Assembly (NCBI RefSeq): GCF_000746275.1
Contig: NZ_JQKX01000020.1
Coordinates: forward strand, 62,001-126,000
Length of the DNA: 64,000 bases
DNA from: Thermopetrobacter sp. TC1
Lineage (GTDB): Bacteria; Pseudomonadota; Alphaproteobacteria; Rhizobiales; Aestuariivirgaceae
Reading direction: 5' to 3'
Shown: in pieces, positions 1 to 7,628 of the stretch
Numbering within the stretch: the first letter of the stretch is position 1
Layout of the letters: every line of letters begins with the position of its first letter
The notes under the pieces: model-generated
Seen by the model: only the letters and a program-made list of their open reading frames with translations
What the model was told of the DNA's origin: nothing
Databases searched by the model: none
Made by a program: the position numbers and the translations under genes

Positions 1-393
1 CTGCCCATCTGGGAAGGGCGGGTGAATGACCGCGCCGTGCATGTTCAGATCCGGCGCGTGGGCAATGACTGGCACCTCTTGCATCATGGCGTGGAGAAAA
101 TCCTGCGGGTCTACAGCCGCCGCGAGGCGGAGCTTGCCCGCTTCATGCCGAAGAAGGAGCCGCCCGATACCTCGCGTCAGCTCATCTGCCCCATGCCCGG
201 CCGTGTCATCTCCGTTGCGGTGGAGCCGGGGCGCACGGTGAAGGCCGGCGAGCCCTTGTGCGTGATCGAGGCGATGAAGATGGAAAATATCCTGCGGGCG
301 GAGCGTGATGTCATCGTGCAGGTGGTGCACATTGCGCAAGGCGATGCCGTCTCCGTCGATCAGGTGCTCATGGAGTTCGAGCCCGTTTCCTGA
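1..393 (+). CDS. pccA: Propionyl-CoA (acyl-CoA) carboxylase alpha subunit, C-terminal part (partial)
   Basis: The reading frame is open from the first base, so this is the 3' end of a longer gene. The visible 130 residues end in a biotinyl (BCCP) domain. The biotin attachment motif EAMKMEN is present, with the acceptor lysine encoded at about 277-279. The preceding CPMPG loop and the trailing VDQVLMEFE are typical of propionyl-CoA carboxylase alpha subunits. The complete enzyme would carry an N-terminal biotin carboxylase domain and work with a PccB carboxyltransferase to make methylmalonyl-CoA in the cytoplasm. An acetyl- or methylcrotonyl-CoA carboxylase alpha subunit is possible, but the sequence around the biotin site fits PccA best. 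The acylphosphatase gene follows 123 bp later on the same strand. Confidence 0.88.
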   Translation: MPIWEGRVNDRAVHVQIRRVGNDWHLLHHGVEKILRVYSRREAELARFMPKKEPPDTSRQLICPMPGRVISVAVEPGRTVKAGEPLCVIEAMKMENILRAERDVIVQVVHIAQGDAVSVDQVLMEFEPVS

Positions 394-516
394 ACCTGCC
401 TGTTCCGTTCAGGCCTAGGGGGAAAAACACGCTCTCGCATGCCTGATCGCGTCTTTTGTTTGGCGCTTTGGTTTGCGCTATCCTTGTCCGCGTCAGTCAG
501 GGGCGAGGGCACGATC

Positions 517-813
517 ATGACGGAAAACGCAAGAACGATATGCCTGCATGCCCGCATTCGCGGCCGTGTGCAGGGGGTCTGGTATCGGGCCTGGATGGAG
601 AAGGCGGCCCAGTCTCTTGATGTGTCAGGTTGGGTGCGCAACCGCCGTGATGGTTCGGTGGAGGCGCTCTTATGCGGCCGAGAGGATGCCGTGCGCCGCT
701 TAATCGAACTTGCCCATGATGGCCCGCCGGCTGCGCGCGTTGAGAGTATCGATGTTGAGGAGGTGGCGGATCCTCCCGGCATGAGCGGCTTTGAAATCCG
801 CCCGACGGTGTAA
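517..813 (+). CDS. acyP: Acylphosphatase
   Basis: A 98-residue protein of normal family length. It carries the acylphosphatase signature GRVQGVWYRAW near the N-terminus, which supplies the phosphate-binding loop and the catalytic Arg. It also carries GWVRNRRDGSVEAL, with the catalytic Asn. The enzyme hydrolyses acyl phosphates such as acetyl phosphate or carbamoyl phosphate in the cytoplasm. I chose the ATG at 517, which has a GGGCGAGGG stretch upstream and starts the protein where homologues start. A longer frame from 439 would add 26 residues outside the family domain. It lies downstream of the pccA end on the same strand. Confidence 0.9.
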   Translation: MTENARTICLHARIRGRVQGVWYRAWMEKAAQSLDVSGWVRNRRDGSVEALLCGREDAVRRLIELAHDGPPAARVESIDVEEVADPPGMSGFEIRPTV

Positions 814-845
814 CACCAGGTTGCGTAAATCACTGGCCGATGAAA

Positions 846-913
846 CCGCCCCGCGTCCCCGCCCAAGCCCCTTGTCTTTCATAATTTGGGGGTTGGGCGG
901 GGGCGCGGGGCGG
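846..913. terminator. Long GC-rich hairpin between convergent genes
   Basis: The left arm at 846-871 and right arm at 888-913 are nearly perfect complements of about 26 bases around a 16-base loop. The hairpin lies between acyP (+) and the convergent Tyr-rich gene (-), where a bidirectional transcription stop is expected. No U-run follows on either side, so intrinsic termination is not proven. From here to 1130 I see no gene. Confidence 0.45.
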
Positions 914-1130
914 TGGGTGGTTCATTACGCAGGTTGGCATAAGAAGCGGATCTTGAAAAAAGCGGCATCCCGCGAACCGGGGAGGGGAGAGGTGTTCGCG
1001 GGATGCCAAGGGGTGCGGGCCTTGTCTGCTTCAAGGCGGGAGGGGAACCGCCTTTCGGTTGCTGGGGGGACGGCACATCAGGCAGCAAGGCCCGCACTTT
1101 TTGGGCTTGGGGCAGGGGAAAGAGGAAACG

Positions 1131-1481
1131 CTACCACACACGCACGCGACGACACACTCTCTTGCGCACAACTTTTCGCTTCCAGCGATGCCCGTTCCAC
1201 CAGCGGATCACCTTGCGTTTCCGCCAGCAGCGGGTGCGCCAGCGCGGACGATGATAGCGGCGCGGCGTGACATAATATGTGTTGTAGATCACCGGACGCG
1301 GCACGTAATAATAGTAAGGGTAGTAATAGGGGCCGCCCCAGTAGACAGGGCCGGGCACACCCACACCGATGTGAATGTGCACATGCGTCTTGGCCTGCGC
1401 CGGCGTGGTCGCGGTGGTAACGGCGCCGCCCACGGTGATGACCGCTGCGGCAAAGAGGGGAGCCAGACGTTTCATCCACAT
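1131..1481 (-). CDS. Small secreted Tyr/Arg-rich protein of unknown function
   Basis: 116 residues. An N-terminal signal peptide (MWMKRLAPLF followed by a hydrophobic run and a PAQA-K cleavage-like site) is followed by a short His-rich stretch (HVHIHIGVGV). A Pro/Tyr-rich segment (PYYYPYYYY) comes next, and then a strongly basic Trp/Arg/Lys-rich tail with two cysteines. The start at 1481 is preceded by a GGGAGG ribosome site 7 bases away. The longer open frame upstream lacks such a site. The product is probably periplasmic or cell-envelope associated, and the basic aromatic tail could bind nucleic acid, polysaccharide or membrane. No family was recognised with certainty. Confidence 0.65.
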   Translation of the reverse strand: MWMKRLAPLFAAAVITVGGAVTTATTPAQAKTHVHIHIGVGVPGPVYWGGPYYYPYYYYVPRPVIYNTYYVTPRRYHRPRWRTRCWRKRKVIRWWNGHRWKRKVVRKRVCRRVRVW

Positions 1482-1765
1482 GGTGCCAACCTCCCGGTTC
1501 TCCGGGGGCTTTCTGCCCCGGCCGCGCCGGCAAAAGGCGCGGTTTTTTGTCCCTTCGCCGGTCGTTTTACCCTCTGGTGGCTGAACGCTGTCTGATACCC
1601 GCATTCATCTGCCGTTCATCTTGCTCACAAGGAGCGGATTGCGCCCTTGTGCCCGCGCATCGAATCGCCCACAGATCATGACGTCTGCTCATGAGGTCTT
1701 GTGTGCGCAGGCTGGCGCAGGCAAGGCCGCGACGCCAAGCGAACGTGAGGGGAGGGAGCCCGCCC

Positions 1766-3583
1766 ATGACCCTGTTGCCGGAGAATGACAGGCCCCGCGC
1801 CGAAAAGGCCTTTCTGGGCGTTGAGCGCTCCGTCTCCGGCCGCATCTGGCTGGCGCGCCCCTGCGATTCGCGTCAGGCGCTCGCCATTGCCCAGACACAT
1901 GACCTGCCGGACATCCTCGGGCGGGTGCTTGCCGCCCGTGGCGTGTTGATCGATGAGGTGCCGGATTATCTCAATCCCACCCTGCGCCGCCTCATTCCGC
2001 CGCCGGCCCTGGTGCGGGATCTCGAAAAGGGGGCTGAGCGCCTCGCCCGCGCCGTTCGTGAGGGCGAGGATGTGGGCGTCATCGGCGATTATGACGTGGA
2101 CGGCACCAGCGCCACGGCCATGCTCGTTGAGTTTTTGCAGACTGCCGGCATAAACCCGCGCGTGCACATTCCCCATCGAATCGAGGAGGGCTATGGCCCT
2201 TCAAAGGCGGCGGTGGATGCCTTCGCCGAAACCGGTGTGCGGCTTCTGCTCACGCTCGACTGCGGCGCCATGGCCCATGACGTTCTCGCCCATGCCGCCG
2301 CGCGCGGGCTTGAGACCATCGTTGTCGATCATCATCAGATGGGCACGGCCTTGCCGCCGGCCCATGCCGTGATCAACCCCAACCGGGCGGATGATGACTC
2401 GGGCCTGGGCCATCTCTGCGCCGCCGGGCTCACCTTTCTGCTGGTGGCGCTCACCGCCCGCCTGCTGGAGAAAGAGGGGCACTGGCAGACACTGGGCCGC
2501 ATGGCGCCCGACCCGCTGCAATGGCTTGATCTGGTGGCGCTGGCCACGGTGTGCGACGTGGTGCCCTTGAAAGGGCTCAATCGCGCCTATGTCCGGCAGG
2601 GGCTGCGGGTGATGGCCAAGCGCGCGCGCAAGGGGCTCGCGGCTCTGGCTGACTGCGCCCGCCTGCAGCATGCGCCGGATGTGCATGCGCTCGGTTTCGT
2701 GCTCGGCCCGCGCATCAATGCCGCCGGGCGCATCGGCCATGCCCATCTCGCCCTGCAGCTGCTCACCACCCGCCGCCAGGATGAAGCCCAATCCCTGAGT
2801 TTTCAGCTGGAACGCCTCAACCGCGAACGCCAGGAGCTGGAAGCGGCCATCGTGGAAGAGGCCGTCATTCAGGCCGAAAAGAGCCTGTCCGAAAGCGGGC
2901 GGCGCCATCCGCTCGTCGTTGCGGGTGCGGACTGGCATCCCGGCGTCATCGGCCTTGTCGCCGCCCGGCTGAAGGAGCGTTTCGCCCTGCCGGCGGTGGC
3001 CTTCAGCATCGATGATCAGGGGCAGGCCACCGGTTCGGCCCGTTCCGTTGAGGGGGTGGATATCGGCCGGGCCGTTGCCTCGGCCGTTGCCGAAGGCATT
3101 CTGGAGCGGGGCGGCGGGCATGCCATGGCGGCCGGCATGGCCTGTGCGGCCGAACGCATTGCGGATTTCCGTGCCTTTCTCGATCAGGCCCTGTCCGCGG
3201 ATCTGGCGCAATTGCCGGAACAGCCGCCGCTGTTTGTGGACGGTGCCCTCACCGCCGGGGCCGCATCCGCCGATCTCGTACGGCTTCTGGATTCTGCCGG
3301 GCCCTATGGCGCCGGCAATCCCCGCCCGGTGTTCGTGCTGCCGGCGCATCGGGTGGAATGGACGGATGTGGTCGGCGAGCGGCACGTGCGCTGCACCTTG
3401 CGCGCCGCAGACGGCACGCGGCTGAAAGCCATCGCCTTTCGCGCCGTGGGCACGCCGCTTGGCGATGCCTTGCTCAACGCCGATCACAGGCCGATGCATG
3501 TGGCCGGGCGTCTGGCGCTGGACGGCTGGAACGGCGCCAACGCCGCCCAGCTGCTGATCACCGATGCCGCCCCTGTTGGCTAA
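1766..3583 (+). CDS. recJ: Single-stranded-DNA-specific exonuclease RecJ
   Basis: 605 residues, of usual RecJ length. The DHH phosphoesterase core shows GDYDVDGTSA (residues about 107-116), LDCGA, and the DHH triad in VVDHHQ (about 188-190). The C-terminal DHHA1 domain contains GGGHAMAAG (about 449-457), and an OB-like domain follows. RecJ degrades single-stranded DNA 5' to 3' in the RecF recombination pathway, base excision repair and mismatch repair, using Mn2+ or Mg2+. The ATG at 1766 is preceded by GGGGAGGG and begins where homologues begin. The frame upstream to 1691 is not needed. It is transcribed alone, with an AT-rich gene convergent downstream. Confidence 0.95.
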   Translation: MTLLPENDRPRAEKAFLGVERSVSGRIWLARPCDSRQALAIAQTHDLPDILGRVLAARGVLIDEVPDYLNPTLRRLIPPPALVRDLEKGAERLARAVREGEDVGVIGDYDVDGTSATAMLVEFLQTAGINPRVHIPHRIEEGYGPSKAAVDAFAETGVRLLLTLDCGAMAHDVLAHAAARGLETIVVDHHQMGTALPPAHAVINPNRADDDSGLGHLCAAGLTFLLVALTARLLEKEGHWQTLGRMAPDPLQWLDLVALATVCDVVPLKGLNRAYVRQGLRVMAKRARKGLAALADCARLQHAPDVHALGFVLGPRINAAGRIGHAHLALQLLTTRRQDEAQSLSFQLERLNRERQELEAAIVEEAVIQAEKSLSESGRRHPLVVAGADWHPGVIGLVAARLKERFALPAVAFSIDDQGQATGSARSVEGVDIGRAVASAVAEGILERGGGHAMAAGMACAAERIADFRAFLDQALSADLAQLPEQPPLFVDGALTAGAASADLVRLLDSAGPYGAGNPRPVFVLPAHRVEWTDVVGERHVRCTLRAADGTRLKAIAFRAVGTPLGDALLNADHRPMHVAGRLALDGWNGANAAQLLITDAAPVG

Positions 3584-3686
3584 AAGTTAAAATTCAACAA
3601 GCTACTCCGCGTCATCACTAAACATACAATTTATTTGGATAGTTTAATCGGGGGCATTCGTCATTGAGAGATATAAAAACCCAAAG

Positions 3687-3720
3687 AAAAGAGATTTTTT
3701 GATTTTTAAAAATCCTCTTT
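3687..3720. terminator. A/T-rich hairpin, probable bidirectional terminator
   Basis: Arms at about 3687-3699 and 3708-3720 pair as AAAAGAG-ATTTTT against AAAAAT-CCTCTTT, with T-rich sequence on both sides. It lies between recJ (+) and the convergent AT-rich orphan gene, whose stop codon overlaps the right arm. Confidence 0.5.
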
Positions 3721-4291
3721 AGTTTTCTCTATAACGTTGCAATATTTGGCGAAACAATTCTATGCCATAACGCAAATCAATACTAAATCCAAAAATTCCC
3801 GGCCTTAACTCAAACATTCTCATTATGCCTTCTGCTTCGATATTATAATAAGCTTGTCGTGCAACCTTAAATAAATCAACGCTTTCATCAAAAGCAGATT
3901 CAGAAATTCTTTCTAATATATCTCGAATCTGATTTATATTTTTATAATTTGTATGTCTTCCGAAATGCAAAATAAACCATGGATGTTTCTGTGGGTCAAA
4001 TTCATTGAAATCAACGTTGATCATCAAAATGGCTGGAGTATTTCTAAGTTCTTCTCTTTGATTTCTTGTCCAATTTTTTTCCAAAATATGTGTTTTAACT
4101 TCGTCAATATCTCCTATAAACGGGCGCACAACAGCCCCTTTATCACGTAATCTCCTAGCAAATCTTTCTAATTCCAGATCAAGTTGGTGCGCAAATTGTG
4201 TTTGAGATTCTATATAATCTTCATATAAAAGAAAAAAAAGATAGCGCATTTTTCCGCGCGTAACTCCAATATAACTATGTGTAATCCACAT
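3719..4291 (-). CDS. AT-rich orphan gene, hypothetical protein
   Basis: 190 residues, with no recognised domain. Base composition is far more AT-rich than the neighbouring recJ and rne, and codons prefer A/T at third positions, which suggests acquisition by horizontal transfer. The N-terminal half alternates hydrophobic strands and helices (MRYLFFLLYEDY, an amphipathic helix ELERFARRL, then AILMINVDFNEFD). This resembles a small alpha/beta fold. No signal peptide or clear membrane segment is visible. I chose the ATG at 4291 because GGAGGGGG lies 2-9 bases upstream. A TTG at 4303 is in frame but lies inside that ribosome site. No mobility gene is adjacent. Function is unknown. Confidence 0.65.
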   Translation of the reverse strand: MWITHSYIGVTRGKMRYLFFLLYEDYIESQTQFAHQLDLELERFARRLRDKGAVVRPFIGDIDEVKTHILEKNWTRNQREELRNTPAILMINVDFNEFDPQKHPWFILHFGRHTNYKNINQIRDILERISESAFDESVDLFKVARQAYYNIEAEGIMRMFELRPGIFGFSIDLRYGIELFRQILQRYREN

Positions 4292-4368
4292 ATCCCCCTC
4301 CAATTTTTATTTCTGCAAGTTTTATACCTTCATAATGAATGAAATGCAAGGATGAGTAAATAATCATT

Positions 4369-4403
4369 AAAACGATCCGGAACGGGAAACAATCCCGTTC
4401 CGG
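4369..4403 (-). terminator. Rho-independent terminator of rne
   Basis: A perfect stem pairs CCGGAACGGGA with its complement across 4377-4403. Read on the minus strand it is followed by ATCG and then TTTTA, about 80 bases past the rne stop codon. The stem sequence is almost the same as the first hairpin of the four-hairpin intergenic repeats at 39921 and 44834. Confidence 0.7.
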
Positions 4404-4483
4404 CAGATGTCGTTAATCCCGTTTCTCAAGTATTTCTCACAACGCCTTGATTCAATGGCGTATGAGTTGGGCCGACCGCGATC

Positions 4484-6850
4484 TCACTCCGCGGCGCGGG
4501 CAACGGCCTGCGCCGGCGAGCGCGAACGGCGGCGGCCGCCGCGGCGCCGGCCGCCCCGCCGTCCCCGGCGTGAGCGGGCGGGCTTCTCCTTGCGCTTCAC
4601 AAGCAGAACGGTGTCGCCCAGATCGACGACCTCGAAGGGCGAGCCGGCCTTGCGCCGCCCGTTGCGCCGGCTGCGGCCATTGCCGTTGCGCACTTTCTGC
4701 GCTGACTGCGCTGAGGATTCCGCTGCCGTCTGCGATTCTGGGGCTGCGGTTTCAGCAGTGGCCTGCTGCATCTGCACCGAGGCCTGAGCGCCGGCCGTGG
4801 CGGCGGTCTCTGCCGCTTCCGGGGCCGCATCACTCAAGCCTTCGCCGCCCCGGCGCCGCACGATCAGCACCATGGACCCGATATCCACGATCTTGAACGG
4901 CGAGGTGCCCTTGTCATCGGGATCATCGCCCATGGCCGCCTGCAGCTGCTTCAGCCGGGCCTGCGCCCGCTCGCGTGCCTTGCGGCCGCCGCGCTTGCCC
5001 CGGCGCCGGCGCTTGCGCTTGCGCGGCTCCTTCTGTGCGCTTTCCGCCTCCGCCTCTGTGGCCGTTTCCGTTTCCTGTTCCGCAGCCTCCGCGCTTTCTT
5101 CAAGGGTCTGCTGCATCACGGTATCGATGCGCACCGTCTGCGTCTGCGCCGCGGAGCGCTGACGGGCGGGCGTGAGGGTCTGGCTGCCCGGCACCAGCTC
5201 GAAGGCAGCCGGCGCGATATCGCGATCAGGCTCGATATAGATGGACACGCCGTATTGATGCTCCAGCCCCGTGAGGTGATCGCGCTTCTGATTGAGGATG
5301 TAGAAGGCGACATCCGGGCTGCATTTCACGATCAGCGCCGGATGGGTGTTGGTGGTCAGCGCCTCCTCGATGCCGCGCAGAACCGACAGGGCGGAAGAGG
5401 AAACGGAGCGGATCAGCCCGGTGCCGAAACAGTGCGGGCAGGGGCGGGTGGCGTTTTCCAGCATGCCCTGACGCAGCCTCTGGCGCGACATTTCCAGCAG
5501 GCCGAAATGCGAGATCCGCCCCACCTGGATGCGGGCACGATCGTTTTTGAGGGCCTCCTTCAGCCGCCGCTCCACCGCGCGGTTGTTCTTCTTCTCCTCC
5601 ATGTCGATGAAATCGATGACGATCAGCCCGGCCAGATCCCGCAGCCTGAGCTGCCGCGCGATTTCCTCCGCCGCCTCGAGGTTGGTCTTCAGCGCCGTGT
5701 CCTCGATGGAATGCTCCTTTGTGGACTTGCCGGAGTTGATGTCGATGGACACGAGCGCCTCCGTCTGGTTGATCACCAGATAGCCGCCCGAGGGCAGCGG
5801 CGCGATGGGGGAGAAGAGCTGATCGAGCTGTTGATCCACCTTGTAGCGGGAGAACAGCGGCACCGGCTCCTTGTAAAGCTTCACGTTGCGGGCGTGCGAG
5901 GGCATCATCATCTTCATGAAGGCCCGCGCCTCGCGATAGGCCTCCTCGCCCTCGACCAGGATCTCGGACACGTCCTTGGAATAGAGATCGCGGATCGCCC
6001 GCTTGATCAGGTTGCCTTCCTCATAGATCAGCGCCGGCGCGGTGGATTTCAGCGTCAGCTCGCGGATGTTCTCCCAAAGCCGCAGCAGATAGTCGAAATC
6101 GCGCTTGATCTCGGCCTTGGTGCGCTGGGCGCCGGCGGTACGGATGATCAGGCCCATGCCCTCCGGCACCGCAATCTCCTGCGCGATTTTCTTGAGCCGC
6201 TTGCGGTCCTTGGGATCGGTGATCTTGCGCGAAATGCCGCCGCCGCGGGCGGTATTGGGCATGAGCACGCAATAGCGCCCGGCAAGGGAAAGATAGGTGG
6301 TCAATGCCGCGCCCTTGTTGCCGCGCTCCTCCTTGACCACCTGCACCAGCATCACCTGCCGGCGCTTGATCACCTCCTGGATCTTGTACTGCCGCTGGCG
6401 CTTGCGCGGCCGCCGCTGCGGCACCTCTTCCAGAGCATCCTCCGCGCCCACGGCGTCCACGGCCTCTTCGCCGTTCTCAGCGGCACCTTCCGCAGCCGGG
6501 CTTGCCTCACCGTTTTCGTCCTCCTCCGCGGCGTGCGCATCCTCCTCTTCCTCGCGCAGGAGCGCCTCGCGGTCGGCAACCGGAATCTGATAATAGTCGG
6601 GATGAATTTCGCTGAAGGCGAGAAACCCGTGCCGGTTGCCGCCATAGTCCACGAAAGCGGCCTGCAGGGAAGGTTCGACGCGGGTGACCTTGGCGAGGTA
6701 GATGTTTCCTTTCAGCTGCTTGCGGGTTGCCGATTCGTAGTCGAACTCCTCGATCTTGTCATCCTTGACCACCACCACCCGGGTCTCCTCCGGGTGCGAG
6801 GCGTCGATGAGCATCTTGCGGTTCTTCTCGGTCTTCTGTGTTCTGGCCAT
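4484..6850 (-). CDS. rne: Ribonuclease E
   Basis: 788 residues. The N-terminal catalytic part has an S1 domain (NIYLAKVTRVEPSLQAAFVDYG) interrupted by a long Glu/Ala-rich acidic insertion of the alphaproteobacterial type. The two catalytic aspartates lie in VSIDINSGKS (about residue 370) and VIDFIDM (about 413), and the Zn-link is CPHCFGTG (about 470). The C-terminal half is disordered, basic and Arg-rich. It carries two copies of a short hydrophobic motif, FKIVDIGSMVLIV (about 652) and FEVVDLGDTVLLV (about 738). RNase E is the main mRNA decay and rRNA processing endonuclease and scaffolds the degradosome. The start at 6850 fits homologues; MLIDASHPEE at 6814 is an alternative. Confidence 0.95.
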   Translation of the reverse strand: MARTQKTEKNRKMLIDASHPEETRVVVVKDDKIEEFDYESATRKQLKGNIYLAKVTRVEPSLQAAFVDYGGNRHGFLAFSEIHPDYYQIPVADREALLREEEEDAHAAEEDENGEASPAAEGAAENGEEAVDAVGAEDALEEVPQRRPRKRQRQYKIQEVIKRRQVMLVQVVKEERGNKGAALTTYLSLAGRYCVLMPNTARGGGISRKITDPKDRKRLKKIAQEIAVPEGMGLIIRTAGAQRTKAEIKRDFDYLLRLWENIRELTLKSTAPALIYEEGNLIKRAIRDLYSKDVSEILVEGEEAYREARAFMKMMMPSHARNVKLYKEPVPLFSRYKVDQQLDQLFSPIAPLPSGGYLVINQTEALVSIDINSGKSTKEHSIEDTALKTNLEAAEEIARQLRLRDLAGLIVIDFIDMEEKKNNRAVERRLKEALKNDRARIQVGRISHFGLLEMSRQRLRQGMLENATRPCPHCFGTGLIRSVSSSALSVLRGIEEALTTNTHPALIVKCSPDVAFYILNQKRDHLTGLEHQYGVSIYIEPDRDIAPAAFELVPGSQTLTPARQRSAAQTQTVRIDTVMQQTLEESAEAAEQETETATEAEAESAQKEPRKRKRRRRGKRGGRKARERAQARLKQLQAAMGDDPDDKGTSPFKIVDIGSMVLIVRRRGGEGLSDAAPEAAETAATAGAQASVQMQQATAETAAPESQTAAESSAQSAQKVRNGNGRSRRNGRRKAGSPFEVVDLGDTVLLVKRKEKPARSRRGRRGGRRRGGRRRSRSPAQAVARAAE

Positions 6851-7628
6851 GATGGCTAATCCCCGCACGCGGCCCGCATGCGCGCGCCATTCTGCCGGTC
6901 TCCGGGTGGGGATGGCGGCTGCGCTTGCGGGGGGCGTGCTCAATTTCCGTGAGGCGGGCCGGGCCAAGACGCACTTCCTCACTGCCGTCGGCAAAAAGTG
7001 CCGAAGGCGGGCAGCCCGGCGCCATGATGGCGAATCCGGCTGTCATTGTCGGGGAAGAGTGCATGGCAACGAGCCCGTCATCCTGTTTGCTACGTGGTTG
7101 TCCGTTTCAGAGCTTTTGCATTCCCGGTTTTTCGCCTGCCGCAGCGGCCGAAAGAGCGGCGCCGCAGACATGGCGAACATTGTCCTTGCCTCTTCGGAAG
7201 GCGCCGTTGCCGGGCCTTCCGCCCAAATCCCGCGACCGTCGGCAGAAAGGGGTGCGTCATAGAAGAAAACGCCCGGAGAACCGGCCGCGGGCGAATCCTG
7301 CCAAATCCGTGTCCGGAAACATGAAATCCGGACCCCTTGGTGGAATTTGTCCGCATCCTCTTTCTATGCCCTTCCGCCGGCACATGCAAGGACATGAAGG
7401 CGCGGCTTTCGCCCATTGACGGCGGTAAGGCGCGCTCAAGGTCGCTTTGCTTGCGGGTTTCCTGCGGCAAGGGATGGTTAACCGCACCGCCATAGAATGC
7501 CTAAAGGCGGGCCTGCTTTAAGCCGTTTGTGCAAGACGCCATGCGGCAGATGGCCGATCTTTGGGCGAATCGCTCAACAGAGAGGCGGGAGAAAGCGGGC
7601 CTGACAGGGAGTGCGGGAGCCGTCGTGC
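6851..7628. other. Divergent intergenic region between rne and the amidase gene
   Basis: About 780 bases separate two divergently transcribed genes. The open frames here have composition and codon use unlike real genes, and none starts with a convincing ribosome site. The most likely content is promoters for both genes plus a long 5' leader of rne. rne autoregulates through its leader in other proteobacteria. I found no specific structure to prove this. Confidence 0.5.

Noticed and set aside
2201-3499. Long open frame on the minus strand inside recJ
   Set aside because: It is a shadow of a high-GC coding sequence; the + frame carries all RecJ motifs.
5255-6859. 534-codon open frame on + inside rne
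   Set aside because: Antisense shadow of RNase E with His/Gly/Arg-rich, domain-free translation.
7090-7470. 126-codon open frame upstream of the amidase gene (minus)
   Set aside because: No ribosome site, no domain, and base use typical of random high-GC frames.
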